From NCBI GenBank assembly GCA_028284195.1, contig JANQSE010000017.1, positions 124,001 to 188,000 on the forward strand: a stretch of 64,000 bases of DNA. The letters are read 5' to 3'. Below the pieces are notes generated by a model. That model had not been told where the DNA came from, searched no databases, and was given only the letters and a program-made list of their open reading frames with translations. Of this stretch, positions 1 through 8,176 are shown piece by piece (the stretch's first letter is position 1; every line of letters starts with the position of its first letter). Both the position numbers and the translations under genes were made by a program. Source of the stretch: Balneola sp. (GTDB lineage: Bacteria > Bacteroidota > Rhodothermia > Balneolales > Balneolaceae).

Positions 1-249
1 TGCTGTAATGTCTACTCCTTCAGTTTCGGCCATACCAATAATCATATATCCGATCTCTTCTTCGTGCTGAACAGGAATAGAGCAAGCGATAAAGATTAAA
101 GCCGTTAATACAAATGAGGCTGCGATTTTATACATAGATTTCATTTTTCCGGGTTTTGAATTGCTGTTGTTTAACCAATCACCCAGGTTCTTGAAAGAAG
201 AATCGTGCTTCGTGTTTTTTAGTTTTGCAAAAGCGTCCGGCAGGCTCAT
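1..249 (-). CDS. Membrane protein next to ECF sigma factor, possible anti-sigma (partial, 3' end outside window)
   Basis: The minus-strand frame opens with ATG at 249-247 and stays open to the window edge, giving about 83 residues. The N-terminal ~40 residues are hydrophilic and are followed by one strongly hydrophobic segment (around residues 42-58, containing VLTALIFIAC), then the beginning of an exported part. The start lies 4 bases after the stop of the sigma factor gene, so the two are almost certainly cotranscribed. A cytoplasmic N-terminus plus a single membrane span directly behind an ECF sigma gene is the usual layout of an anti-sigma factor, but no zinc-binding anti-sigma motif is visible in the part available. 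The function is inferred from position only. Confidence 0.6.
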   Translation of the reverse strand, partial: MSLPDAFAKLKNTKHDSSFKNLGDWLNNSNSKPGKMKSMYKIAASFVLTALIFIACSIPVQHEEEIGYMIIGMAETEGVDITA

Positions 250-253
250 ACTG

Positions 254-886
254 TTACCCAATGGATTTGATTTCTTTGATAACGTGAGAGGTTTCATGGT
301 ATAAGTTTTTATTTGATCGTTGACACGCAATATTTTGCGTCTTTATATCATTAAGCTTGATTGGTTTTGAACTTTGTTCTGACTTCACATCAAGCTGCAC
401 CATGAATTCCTTCAATTTTTTTCTGGATCGACTTAACCGTGACTTTACGGTCGATTCACTTTTCTCGTTCTGAATATTGGTGATCTCTTCAATCGAAAAT
501 CCACCAATTTCAAAAAGCAGTATGGCAGCCCGTTCCTTTTTGTTGAGTTTTGATAGTGCCCCAACCAACCATTGGTTGTCATCGAAATAATCATCCTCAA
601 AAACCTGGAAAGCAGCTTGGCCTTCCTCGGAATGCAGCGAAACAAACCTGCTCCAAAATGGCTTGCGAACCGAATCATAAAAACACCTGGTAATGATCTG
701 AAACAACCAGCTTCTGAACCGGTTTTTATCCCGAAGCGAGTCAAATTTTTCAAAAGCCTTGAGTAATGCCTGCTGCATTACATCTTCAGCTTCCGCTTTT
801 GATGACCCTGAGCATAATGCCCGGCAGTAATTTACTACATCATTGTAGTGTGGTTTCAGTAAACCGGTAAATTCAGAGTTTGACAC
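254..886 (-). CDS. ECF-type RNA polymerase sigma factor
   Basis: This 210-residue protein has the sigma-70 region 2 signature near the N-terminus (EAEDVMQQALLKAFEKF, then RFRSWLFQIITRCFYD). It also has a region 4 helix-turn-helix around residues 115-160 (KLNKKERAAILLFEIGGFSIEEI). About 45 residues of low-similarity tail follow region 4, which makes it longer than a minimal ECF factor. It would direct RNA polymerase to a small regulon. The next gene on the same strand starts 4 bases downstream and encodes a single-span membrane protein, consistent with a sigma/anti-sigma pair. The amylase gene is divergent across a 151-base gap. The inducing signal cannot be read from the sequence. Confidence 0.88.
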   Translation of the reverse strand: MSNSEFTGLLKPHYNDVVNYCRALCSGSSKAEAEDVMQQALLKAFEKFDSLRDKNRFRSWLFQIITRCFYDSVRKPFWSRFVSLHSEEGQAAFQVFEDDYFDDNQWLVGALSKLNKKERAAILLFEIGGFSIEEITNIQNEKSESTVKSRLSRSRKKLKEFMVQLDVKSEQSSKPIKLNDIKTQNIACQRSNKNLYHETSHVIKEIKSIG

Positions 887-1037
887 AGAATGTTTTTAGG
901 AATTCATGTTTGCGCGCAATCAGCCATAAGACGTGAACCAATCAACTAAAGTCGCAAAATAATTTTATGTAAGCATTTACATAAGAATATGAGAACACGG
1001 TTCATTATTATTTGGCTCATAAATATTAAATGTACTC

Positions 1038-2894
1038 ATGAAAAACGTTCTGCCTCTAATACTCCCATTTCTATTTCTAACAGTTATTCTTTCTGCTCAG
1101 CAAGTAACAGTGATTGACCCTCCCTTTTGGTGGGCAGACATGCCAGTAGCTGAACTTCAGATTCAGCTTTATGGCGAAGAGCTTGGGTACTACAGGGCAT
1201 CTGTTGATTATGAAGGCATTGAGATCATTCGCCAAATTGCCGTTGATTCCCCAAACTATCTGTTCATTTACCTTGATATTTCCAAACACGCAAAGCCCGG
1301 GCAGCTAAACATCAAATTAACGAGGGATGGAAACAAAATAGATGTTCCTTACCAATTACTGCAAAGAGAAAGCAGCCAAGGGCGTTATCAGGGGTTCGAT
1401 TCAAAAGATGTAATTTATTTAATGATGCCGGATCGTTTTGCAAATGGTAATCCGGATAATGATTCTATTAAAGGAATGCTGGAAAAAGCAAACCGGCAGG
1501 ATCCTACAAAAAGGCAGGGCGGAGACATCCAGGGAGTACGGGATCACCTTGATTACATTCAGGAAATAGGAATGACTGCTATTTGGTTTACTCCCATTAT
1601 TGAAAATGATATGAAACCCGAATACGGCGCCTATCACGGATATGCCGCAACCAACTTGTACAAGGTAGATCGGCGCTATGGAAGTAATGAAGAATACAAA
1701 GCGCTGATTGATGAGGTTCACCGGCGCGGGATGAAAGTAATTATGGATATGATTAATAATCATATTGGAGATCAACATTGGTGGATGAAAGACCTGCCCA
1801 CTAAAGATTGGGTTAATGATATAGAAAAGTTTGGTACAACAAGCTTCAGAGGATCTGTAGCATCCGATCCTTACGCTTCAAATTATGATATAAATAAGCT
1901 CACAAAAGGCTGGTTTGTTCCGGAAATGCCGGATTTAAACCAGAACAATGAATTATTGGGAGATTATCTTATTCAAAATACACTTTGGTGGATTGAGTAT
2001 TCGGGAATTGATGGCATCAGAATGGATACCTATGTATATCCCGACAAAGAATTTATGGCTCGCTGGGCAAAGCAGGTTTTAGATGCCTACCCTACGCTGA
2101 ATATTGTGGGAGAAGCCTGGGTAAACACAGTTCAGATGTCTGGATTCTGGCAATATGATGACGAAGGAGCATCTGACGGGTATCAATCGAATCTGCCAAG
2201 TGTTACCGATTTTCCATTTGCCAATACAGTAAGAAGTGCCTTCAATCAAAACTTTGGATGGACCCAGGGCTTAAGGAGTCTTTATTATCTTTTTGCCCAG
2301 GATGCTGTCTATGAAAACCCGATGCTCAATGTAATCTTTCTGGATAATCACGATATGGGTCGCATCTTCGAAACACTCGGTAAAAATAAAGAGCATTTTA
2401 AAATGACCTATGCTTTTTTAATGACAGCCAGAGGAATCCCTCAGGTTTACTATGGTACAGAACTTATGATGGAACACGAAAACCGGGGAGGAGATGACGA
2501 AGGCTGGCGGCAAACCATGCCAGGCGGCTGGCCTGATGATACAAGAAGTATATTTACAAAAGAAGGAAGAACTACCCAGGAAAATGAAACTTTCGAATAT
2601 GTTAAAACACTAACTAAATGGAGAAATACCTCCAAAGCAGCACAAAAAGGAAAGTTTCTTCATTTTGTACCTGAAGAGGATATATACGTTTATTTCCGAA
2701 TTCATGAGCAGCAAACGGTAATGGTAATAATGAATAATAATGCAGAGGCCAGAACGATCGGCAGAGATCGGTTTGCTGAAATTCTGGATGGCTTCACCTC
2801 GGGAAAAAATATCCTCACCAAAGAGGCCATCAATGTTCGGAGGAATTTCAAAGTACCCCCTAAAACAACATCTATCTGGGAGTTGGAGAAATAA
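1038..2894 (+). CDS. Secreted GH13 alpha-amylase family enzyme (neopullulanase/cyclomaltodextrinase-like, SusA-type)
   Basis: The 618-residue protein begins with a signal peptide (MKNVLPLILPFLFLTVILSAQ), so it acts in the periplasm or outside the cell. Residues ~22-115 form an Ig-like N-terminal domain of the cyclomaltodextrinase type (start VTVIDPPFWWADM). The GH13 barrel follows, with the four conserved regions visible: DMINNH, GIRMD with nucleophile Asp330, VGEAW with acid/base Glu359, and LDNHD with Asp439. A C-terminal beta domain ends the protein. The family hydrolyses alpha-1,4 links in pullulan, cyclodextrins or maltooligosaccharides. No SusC/SusD pair is adjacent, so this is not a complete starch-utilisation locus. 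The exact substrate is unknown. Confidence 0.92.
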   Translation: MKNVLPLILPFLFLTVILSAQQVTVIDPPFWWADMPVAELQIQLYGEELGYYRASVDYEGIEIIRQIAVDSPNYLFIYLDISKHAKPGQLNIKLTRDGNKIDVPYQLLQRESSQGRYQGFDSKDVIYLMMPDRFANGNPDNDSIKGMLEKANRQDPTKRQGGDIQGVRDHLDYIQEIGMTAIWFTPIIENDMKPEYGAYHGYAATNLYKVDRRYGSNEEYKALIDEVHRRGMKVIMDMINNHIGDQHWWMKDLPTKDWVNDIEKFGTTSFRGSVASDPYASNYDINKLTKGWFVPEMPDLNQNNELLGDYLIQNTLWWIEYSGIDGIRMDTYVYPDKEFMARWAKQVLDAYPTLNIVGEAWVNTVQMSGFWQYDDEGASDGYQSNLPSVTDFPFANTVRSAFNQNFGWTQGLRSLYYLFAQDAVYENPMLNVIFLDNHDMGRIFETLGKNKEHFKMTYAFLMTARGIPQVYYGTELMMEHENRGGDDEGWRQTMPGGWPDDTRSIFTKEGRTTQENETFEYVKTLTKWRNTSKAAQKGKFLHFVPEEDIYVYFRIHEQQTVMVIMNNNAEARTIGRDRFAEILDGFTSGKNILTKEAINVRRNFKVPPKTTSIWELEK

Positions 2895-3056
2895 AGCCTG
2901 AGTTAGTCATATTTGATAGTGAAGCTGGATTACTGGCACTTTTTTATTAGTTATATTGAGATCTACTGTTTGTGATAGAATGTTTTTTTTGTACGTTCAC
3001 GTAAATTGCTTTTATTCAAGTTTTATCCTGAACTCTACTAAAATAATGTATCCTTG

Positions 3057-4493
3057 ATGAAACACATAACAGTTAAAGTAATCGCCGGGCTTCTGTTGCT
3101 TATTGGGTTTTCGTTTTGTGATCTGCCTCCCAGCGAATCAGACAATGAAAACACCATTACATTCTCTTACATGAACCCTGGCGGGGCAAAAGCAAAAAAT
3201 GTCGAGAACACTTCTGAATATGCCTGTTTTGTTTCAGTTCGGAACCAGGCAGGCACGTATGATTATTGGAGTATTTATCTACACTTTCCGGAAGGTGTAG
3301 CCCAAACAGGCAACGGCCACAAAGTTAAGATCAAATACCGCGACCGGGATAATGACGGAGTGATCCGGCGATTGGCTAATTGCTGGATACCGGCATCTCG
3401 TGAGGCCGCTGATCTGTTTAACCAGGTGTTTAAAGCCTCCTACGCCGACCAGGTAAGAGCGGAAAAAGCATTAGCCTTAAGCAGTAGTACACGCTTTTGT
3501 AATGCTGATGGATTTTGCTGCCCGGAAGGATATGTGTGGACAGATGAAAGCAGAACCATTTGCTATCATTTCGATTACGGGTATTCCTTACCAGAGATCG
3601 TAGTGGACGCTGAGCAAGGAAATGAAGGCGACCCGGGTGGCGGATGGGACACCCCGCCGCCGCCGCCGGATGGCAACAATGGGCCTCCTAACAATGGAAA
3701 TGATAATAGCGGGCGAACTCCATGTACAAACTGCGATCCCGGTGGTTCGCAAGAAGACCCATGCCAAGAGACCGCCAGTGGCGGACAACCCATTGAGTGT
3801 GAACGGCCTTGTGACGTTAAGGCCAACGAAATTAAGAATGCGTATTCAACGGTAACCAGTCAAACCGCCTCAACCTTAGAAACCGTTATTGAACAGCAGG
3901 CATCCAGGTTTGGGATTAATAACAGTGCAAAGCTACAACATTTCCTGTCGCAGGCTGCTCATGAAACAGGTGGTTTATCCACCGTTAATACAAGTGAAAA
4001 TTTAACTTACACAACCCCTCAACGAATCGTTGATACCTGGCCTGGCCGATACTCTTTAACTGATCCAAGTAAAACGGATCCCACCCCTTACGTAAATAAC
4101 CCCCAGGGATTAGCCAATCACACATATGCCAACCGAGGCGGCAACGGTAATGAGGCCAGCGGAGATGGCTGGAAATATCGAGGCCGGGGGGCATTTCAGT
4201 TGTCAGGTAAGAATAATTACCGGGACTTTACCACGTTCTACCAGCAGGAATATGGGAGCACAACAGATTTTGTATCGAACCCTGATATTATTTCTTCCAA
4301 CGCCACCATTTCCATAATTAGCGGACTTTGGTATTTTAAAACGCGAGTTTTAAATACATTATCTGACAATCAACTAAACCCTGAAACAGTGACAAGAAAA
4401 ATAAATGGTGGTGATACTGGTTTAGATGATAGAGAAGCCAAATTTAACCAGGCCCAAACCAATATAAACTGCGAAAGTGAAAGTCAAAACTAA
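3057..4493 (+). CDS. Secreted protein with C-terminal GH19 (chitinase/endolysin-like) domain
   Basis: ATG 3057 is preferred over the adjacent TTG at 3054, giving 478 residues. The N-terminus is a signal sequence (VIAGLLLLIGFSFC); the Cys could be lipidated, but Phe at -1 is not a good lipobox. An unassigned domain follows to about residue 165. Next comes a Gly/Pro/Asn-rich, Cys-containing linker including a run of five prolines (about 195-250). The last ~210 residues look like GH19: AAHETGG with the likely catalytic Glu, then KYRGRGAFQLSGKNNY and a terminal RKINGG segment. GH19 enzymes cut chitin or, in phage and secreted bacterial forms, peptidoglycan. A small secreted-protein gene begins 12 bases downstream. 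Whether it acts on its own wall, prey or competitors is open. Confidence 0.8.
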   Translation: MKHITVKVIAGLLLLIGFSFCDLPPSESDNENTITFSYMNPGGAKAKNVENTSEYACFVSVRNQAGTYDYWSIYLHFPEGVAQTGNGHKVKIKYRDRDNDGVIRRLANCWIPASREAADLFNQVFKASYADQVRAEKALALSSSTRFCNADGFCCPEGYVWTDESRTICYHFDYGYSLPEIVVDAEQGNEGDPGGGWDTPPPPPDGNNGPPNNGNDNSGRTPCTNCDPGGSQEDPCQETASGGQPIECERPCDVKANEIKNAYSTVTSQTASTLETVIEQQASRFGINNSAKLQHFLSQAAHETGGLSTVNTSENLTYTTPQRIVDTWPGRYSLTDPSKTDPTPYVNNPQGLANHTYANRGGNGNEASGDGWKYRGRGAFQLSGKNNYRDFTTFYQQEYGSTTDFVSNPDIISSNATISIISGLWYFKTRVLNTLSDNQLNPETVTRKINGGDTGLDDREAKFNQAQTNINCESESQN

Positions 4494-4505
4494 GGATTTA
4501 AGAAA

Positions 4506-4967
4506 ATGAAAAACTCAAAAGTATATATCCTTTTTAGTGTACTAATAGTTACGGGTGCAATAGTGGTATTCACTGTTGGCGGTACATCCGTTGAAAAAAA
4601 TCAGGGTATAAACGATGCTGCCCACCCACCACAACCAACCAATTATTTTAACTTACTTAAAAACAAAAATTGGTTTACCTATGATGGGCCTTCGGGAGAG
4701 ATTGAAAATATAAATCGATATACGGTTTTTGATAATACCTATCATTACTTATATAGGGACGGCAAATTATTATACAAATACAAATATCATTTTGCGGATA
4801 ACTGTGTGTATAAACCCAATAGTGTAGGGCAAAATACATCCGGTACATACATGGTTTATGAAGATGATATTTGTAATGAAATTACCTCTATTACAAGCTC
4901 CAGGCTTTCCCTTATGAATGCCGAATCACTCAGAATTATTTTATATAAAACCAGTATTAGTGATTAG
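4506..4967 (+). CDS. Small secreted or membrane-anchored protein, lipocalin-like sequence pattern, unknown function
   Basis: The 153-residue protein has a hydrophobic N-terminal segment (YILFSVLIVTGAIVVFTVGG) that can act as signal peptide or anchor. The remainder is rich in aromatic residues and beta-strand patterns: YTVFDNTYHYLYRDGKLLYKYKY, then GTYMVYEDDICNEITSI and LSLMN near the end. This recalls small lipocalin-like beta-barrel proteins, but the match is by eye and weak. It starts 12 bases after the GH19 hydrolase stop, so it is probably cotranscribed. A protective (immunity-like) or accessory role to the hydrolase is possible and unproven. Debris of further small genes lies just downstream. 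Confidence 0.55.
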   Translation: MKNSKVYILFSVLIVTGAIVVFTVGGTSVEKNQGINDAAHPPQPTNYFNLLKNKNWFTYDGPSGEIENINRYTVFDNTYHYLYRDGKLLYKYKYHFADNCVYKPNSVGQNTSGTYMVYEDDICNEITSITSSRLSLMNAESLRIILYKTSISD

Positions 4968-4976
4968 GTTGTGTAA

Positions 4977-5147
4977 GTTGATCTCTTATTTGACCAGTCT
5001 AATTGGAACAGTAAGAACACAGGTAACGGCACCACATTCACCCTAAAAACTCAAGATCTTATTAGTGGAACAATGGTAAACCCTGCAAACTATATAGCTG
5101 CACAAATCGACAATAATGGAAATGCCACTCAAGCTTGTAATCAATAA
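4977..5147 (+). pseudogene. Orphan 3' coding fragment (56 codons, no start codon)
   Basis: Directly after a stop at 4974-4976 the frame is open to TAA 5145-5147. It reads as a protein-like Asn/Thr/Gln-rich sequence (DQSNWNSKNTGNGTTFTLK ... ending QACNQ). No plausible start codon lies before its beginning, and its end overlaps the start of the next small gene. The composition resembles the secreted small proteins around it rather than random translation. It is best read as the truncated tail of a lost gene, consistent with rearrangement in this cluster. The identity of the parent gene is unknown. Confidence 0.4.
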
Positions 5148-5609
5148 GATTATAAAAACATTAACATTACTTTTCTTTGGAATATTTGTTTTTTCATGCA
5201 CTCCTTCAAAGGCACAAACCATAGCGGTACTTGAAGATTTAAAAATCAATAATCAGGTTGGATATAATTCAACCTCATCCCAGTTTTTAAATGCAATTGG
5301 CAACCCAACTTCAACATCAAGTTTTGTTGATGAATTCTCAGATATAACCATACTTCGCAAAATTTATGGGGCAACAGAGTTTCATTTTTACCAGGATAAG
5401 TTGTTGTATTATTACATAAGTACATCGAATTTTACAATGTACTATCAGGGAACAACATTAACGTATTGGCAAACAAATTTTCTGCTTCATACAATAACAG
5501 ATCAAATGGCTGGATTACCGTGTGGTTTGCTGATACTAACTTGATAATGACCATTAGATATAATAGCTCAAATATTATAACTAATATTGATTTTAAATCG
5601 GCTGGTTGA
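5116..5609 (+). pseudogene. Small lipoprotein-like gene with apparent frameshift
   Basis: The start may be ATG 5116 or ATG 5122. The N-terminus has a hydrophobic signal ending in a Cys (LLFFGIFVFSC), resembling a lipoprotein. As written, the frame stops at 5542-5544. The sequence after about 5450 becomes more protein-like in the -1 frame: from the GGG at 5448-5450 it reads GNNINVLANKFSASYNNR, then WITVWFADTNLIMTIRY, and ends ITNIDFKSAG before TGA 5607-5609. One missing base in the G run would restore a single reading frame of about 165 codons. It is therefore either a recent pseudogene, a phase-variable G tract, or a sequencing/assembly error. The protein family is not recognised. Confidence 0.6.
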
Positions 5610-5682
5610 TAATTGGAAGTGTAGCTCCTCCTCATCGCAATTCTTAACTGTGTTGACAATCCTAGTTCTCCAAGTAGTTTTG

Positions 5683-6516
5683 TCAGCCATGTGTGGTTAA
5701 CGCATAAAAGTCATCCAACTGATCCTGCCTGATAATAGGAGAATCCAGATTCATCTCATCCATGATTTGCTTATTTCTCTGTGGGCCTGTTGCATAAAAT
5801 ATCTTCAATTGCTCTATTTCATTGTTGAAGTAATTGGTTGTAAACTTATCACTAAAATCTGACCTCTCTATCATGCGTTGAAACTCACCGATCAGTTCGC
5901 CTGATGTACCCTCTAACACTTGATGAGCCATCGCCTCAACATCGGGATCAATATCAATTTCATACCTCATTGGGGTTAACCTTCCCAGCAATTGTTTCGG
6001 CAGGTAGCAGGCATTAATCAATTCGTTCCGGCTCAGATAAAGCATTTTGAGTAAAGCACCCAATCCCTTTCGTGTCTTCCCATGACCTTTAAAACAGCCA
6101 TATACCTTTGGATAATCTTCAGGAACCCGCATTGACAACCTGAACTCTCTCTTATTGCCCCTGCGCCGTGTTGAGATGTAATAATAGGTTTCCGGTTTTT
6201 TATTGGCGTGGTTAAATGGCGGGCGCAGCGATCTGATCAAAAGGTTTTCGAGTAATACGGCATCCACTTCGGTTTTACATACCTCAAAGCCAATTCGTTC
6301 TGTCTGTGCAATCAGGCTCTGTACTTTTCTCGACTTTGAATACCGGTAAGATGTTACTCTTTTGAACAGATCTTTGGCTTTACCTACATACAGTACATCA
6401 TCTTTTCTGCCATACATGGTATAAACACCAGGTTCGTGTGGCGGAATTTCCCCAATCGCCGTGTTAACTCGATCTTTTTGGGTTTCAGAAGCAGGTTCAA
6501 ATAAATCTAACGTCAT
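5683..6516 (-). CDS. GIY-YIG nuclease domain protein (UvrC N-terminal/Cho-like)
   Basis: The 277-residue protein carries a GIY-YIG module near its N-terminus: GVY at residues 30-32, YVG at 43-45, Arg53 and the metal-binding candidate Glu90 (in AVLLENLLIR). That order matches the UvrC/Cho branch, which makes the 3' incision at DNA lesions. The rest of UvrC (UVR motif, RNase H-like nuclease half, HhH) is absent, so this is a stand-alone nuclease rather than UvrC. The C-terminal ~150 residues are not recognised. It lies 5 bases downstream of the DUF2911 lipoprotein gene on the same strand. A repair role is likely but not shown. Confidence 0.82.
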   Translation of the reverse strand: MTLDLFEPASETQKDRVNTAIGEIPPHEPGVYTMYGRKDDVLYVGKAKDLFKRVTSYRYSKSRKVQSLIAQTERIGFEVCKTEVDAVLLENLLIRSLRPPFNHANKKPETYYYISTRRRGNKREFRLSMRVPEDYPKVYGCFKGHGKTRKGLGALLKMLYLSRNELINACYLPKQLLGRLTPMRYEIDIDPDVEAMAHQVLEGTSGELIGEFQRMIERSDFSDKFTTNYFNNEIEQLKIFYATGPQRNKQIMDEMNLDSPIIRQDQLDDFYALTTHG

Positions 6517-6521
6517 ACGAT

Positions 6522-7691
6522 TTACTTAATATTAAAATCCACCGAATAAACGGTGTTTCCCCATATCAATTTTAAAACACCACCTGCTTTTGTTTCTTCA
6601 ACCAAAATGGTAAAACCTTCAATAGATTCGCCTTGCTCAGAAACACTCATTGGTACCCGGCCTAAATCTCTGGCTTCATCATAAGTTCTTCCATTTTGTC
6701 CGGTTTGTTTGTTGATGATTAGCGTACCTCCATCTGCTTCCGGAATAGTAAACAACGTATATTCACCCGCAGGTACATGGAGATCTCCAACAGATAAACT
6801 CTTTGATGTTTTAAAATGAGCTGCACGGTTTGCGCCGGTCCTCCACCGCTGGCCATAAGGCACAATTCCACCAAATAACTTTCTTCCCCTTTTTTGAGGT
6901 GACCCATAAGACACGTCAAAAACTGCTCCATTAAAGCTAAACGATTCTTCTACAGCTCCCGATAACGACCCAAAAGGGCTTCCGTTTTTATCCGACTTTG
7001 CAAATTTTGCCGCTATCACATCAATATCAACGTTAGGAACCCGGTTCACAGTAAGCTTACGGGTTGTTTGGGAAGCATCCAGTTTGATGATGTCGCCGAA
7101 TGAAGAAACATGTACTCCCATAACACCGCGCGAGGGATGGCGAATGGTCATGGAATCCTTTTCGATCTTCGCGATTATAAATGTGGCCGCTCTCGAACCT
7201 GTTAGCAATCGCTGGTTAATACTGTCTGCATCTGTTTTCACCGCATTGTTAAAAGCCAGCTCAAACGGCCAGTGAACCATATCAATAAAAGGAAGAATGC
7301 CTTCTTCATATAAAGATGTTAGCGTCCGGAATGTACCATCGTTTGTGCGTACTTGGGTGGTAAGACTGTCTCCTGTTTTTGCATACGATCGAATAATACT
7401 CCCTGAACCTGAAAAACCCGAATCAGGACTATGCCGGTTCATATACATTTCTGAAATACCACCATTTTCATCCAAAGTAATACCATAAGAAGTAAGTGTG
7501 GTTCTCGGGCTTCTCAATACCACTTTAGCTGTTAATCCATTTTCCGTTTTCTCAAAAAATTCTACTGCAAGCGTATCGTTACCCAAAAGAGTAACATAAC
7601 CTGCTTTATTTGAATTGTAATTTTGTGTTGTACAGCCTGCAAAAATAATCGCAAAGACAAATATCGAGCCTGCTAAATGTGTGAGCTTCAT
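6522..7691 (-). CDS. DUF2911 domain lipoprotein
   Basis: The 389-residue protein starts with a lipoprotein signal (FVFAIIFAGC, Cys at about 19), so it is probably anchored in a membrane. The last ~150 residues form a DUF2911 domain, recognised from the run SPQKRGRKLFGGIVPYGQRW, then TGANRAA and VPAGEYTLFTIP. The central part is beta-rich and unassigned. DUF2911 proteins are common in Bacteroidota and related phyla and have no known biochemical activity. The GIY-YIG gene follows 5 bases downstream, which suggests cotranscription without an obvious functional link. Confidence 0.85.
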   Translation of the reverse strand: MKLTHLAGSIFVFAIIFAGCTTQNYNSNKAGYVTLLGNDTLAVEFFEKTENGLTAKVVLRSPRTTLTSYGITLDENGGISEMYMNRHSPDSGFSGSGSIIRSYAKTGDSLTTQVRTNDGTFRTLTSLYEEGILPFIDMVHWPFELAFNNAVKTDADSINQRLLTGSRAATFIIAKIEKDSMTIRHPSRGVMGVHVSSFGDIIKLDASQTTRKLTVNRVPNVDIDVIAAKFAKSDKNGSPFGSLSGAVEESFSFNGAVFDVSYGSPQKRGRKLFGGIVPYGQRWRTGANRAAHFKTSKSLSVGDLHVPAGEYTLFTIPEADGGTLIINKQTGQNGRTYDEARDLGRVPMSVSEQGESIEGFTILVEETKAGGVLKLIWGNTVYSVDFNIK

Positions 7692-7777
7692 GTTGGCCAG
7701 GTTGTTTGTTTTTTTAAAGAAACTAAAATCTATTTTCTGATGCTGAAAATTATTTTAAAACCGGGCTAAAAAAATAG

Positions 7778-8176
7778 TTAGTTCAATAAGGCTTTTAAAG
7801 TTTCCGTTTGTACAGGTTTTTTAATGAAATCAGAAACCTTCTCATCCCATTCAACTTGATAAAGTTCTTGCTTCTTGGTGTCTATCCTGGAGCTTATCAC
7901 AAAAACTTCTACCGCCTTTTTTATTTCAAAACGAATGGACTCAAATTCATTAAGAAAATCCCAGCCATTCATTTCCGGCATGTCGATATCAAGGAGTATT
8001 AAATCCGGAAGATCGTGTTCTTGCTCCATCATCTTTTTAATACCTTCAATTGCTTTCCTGCCATTTTCGAAAGTGGTTATGTTCCCTTCCGGAGTAAGTG
8101 ACTTTATGATTTTTTTGACCCCATATGTGTACACTTTGTCATCGTCTATAATACAGATGCTCTTCATCTCTTTCAT
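7778..8176 (-). CDS. Single-domain response regulator (CheY-like receiver)
   Basis: The 132-residue protein is a receiver domain only. It has an acidic pocket DDD at residues 11-13, the phosphoacceptor Asp63 in LILLDIDMPEM, a Ser/Thr switch region (VFVISS) and Lys in FIKKP. There is no DNA-binding domain. Its start overlaps the stop of the PAS histidine kinase gene by 4 bases, so it is translationally coupled and almost certainly phosphorylated by that kinase. Output is presumably through protein-protein contact or a phosphorelay. Confidence 0.93.
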   Translation of the reverse strand: MKEMKSICIIDDDKVYTYGVKKIIKSLTPEGNITTFENGRKAIEGIKKMMEQEHDLPDLILLDIDMPEMNGWDFLNEFESIRFEIKKAVEVFVISSRIDTKKQELYQVEWDEKVSDFIKKPVQTETLKALLN

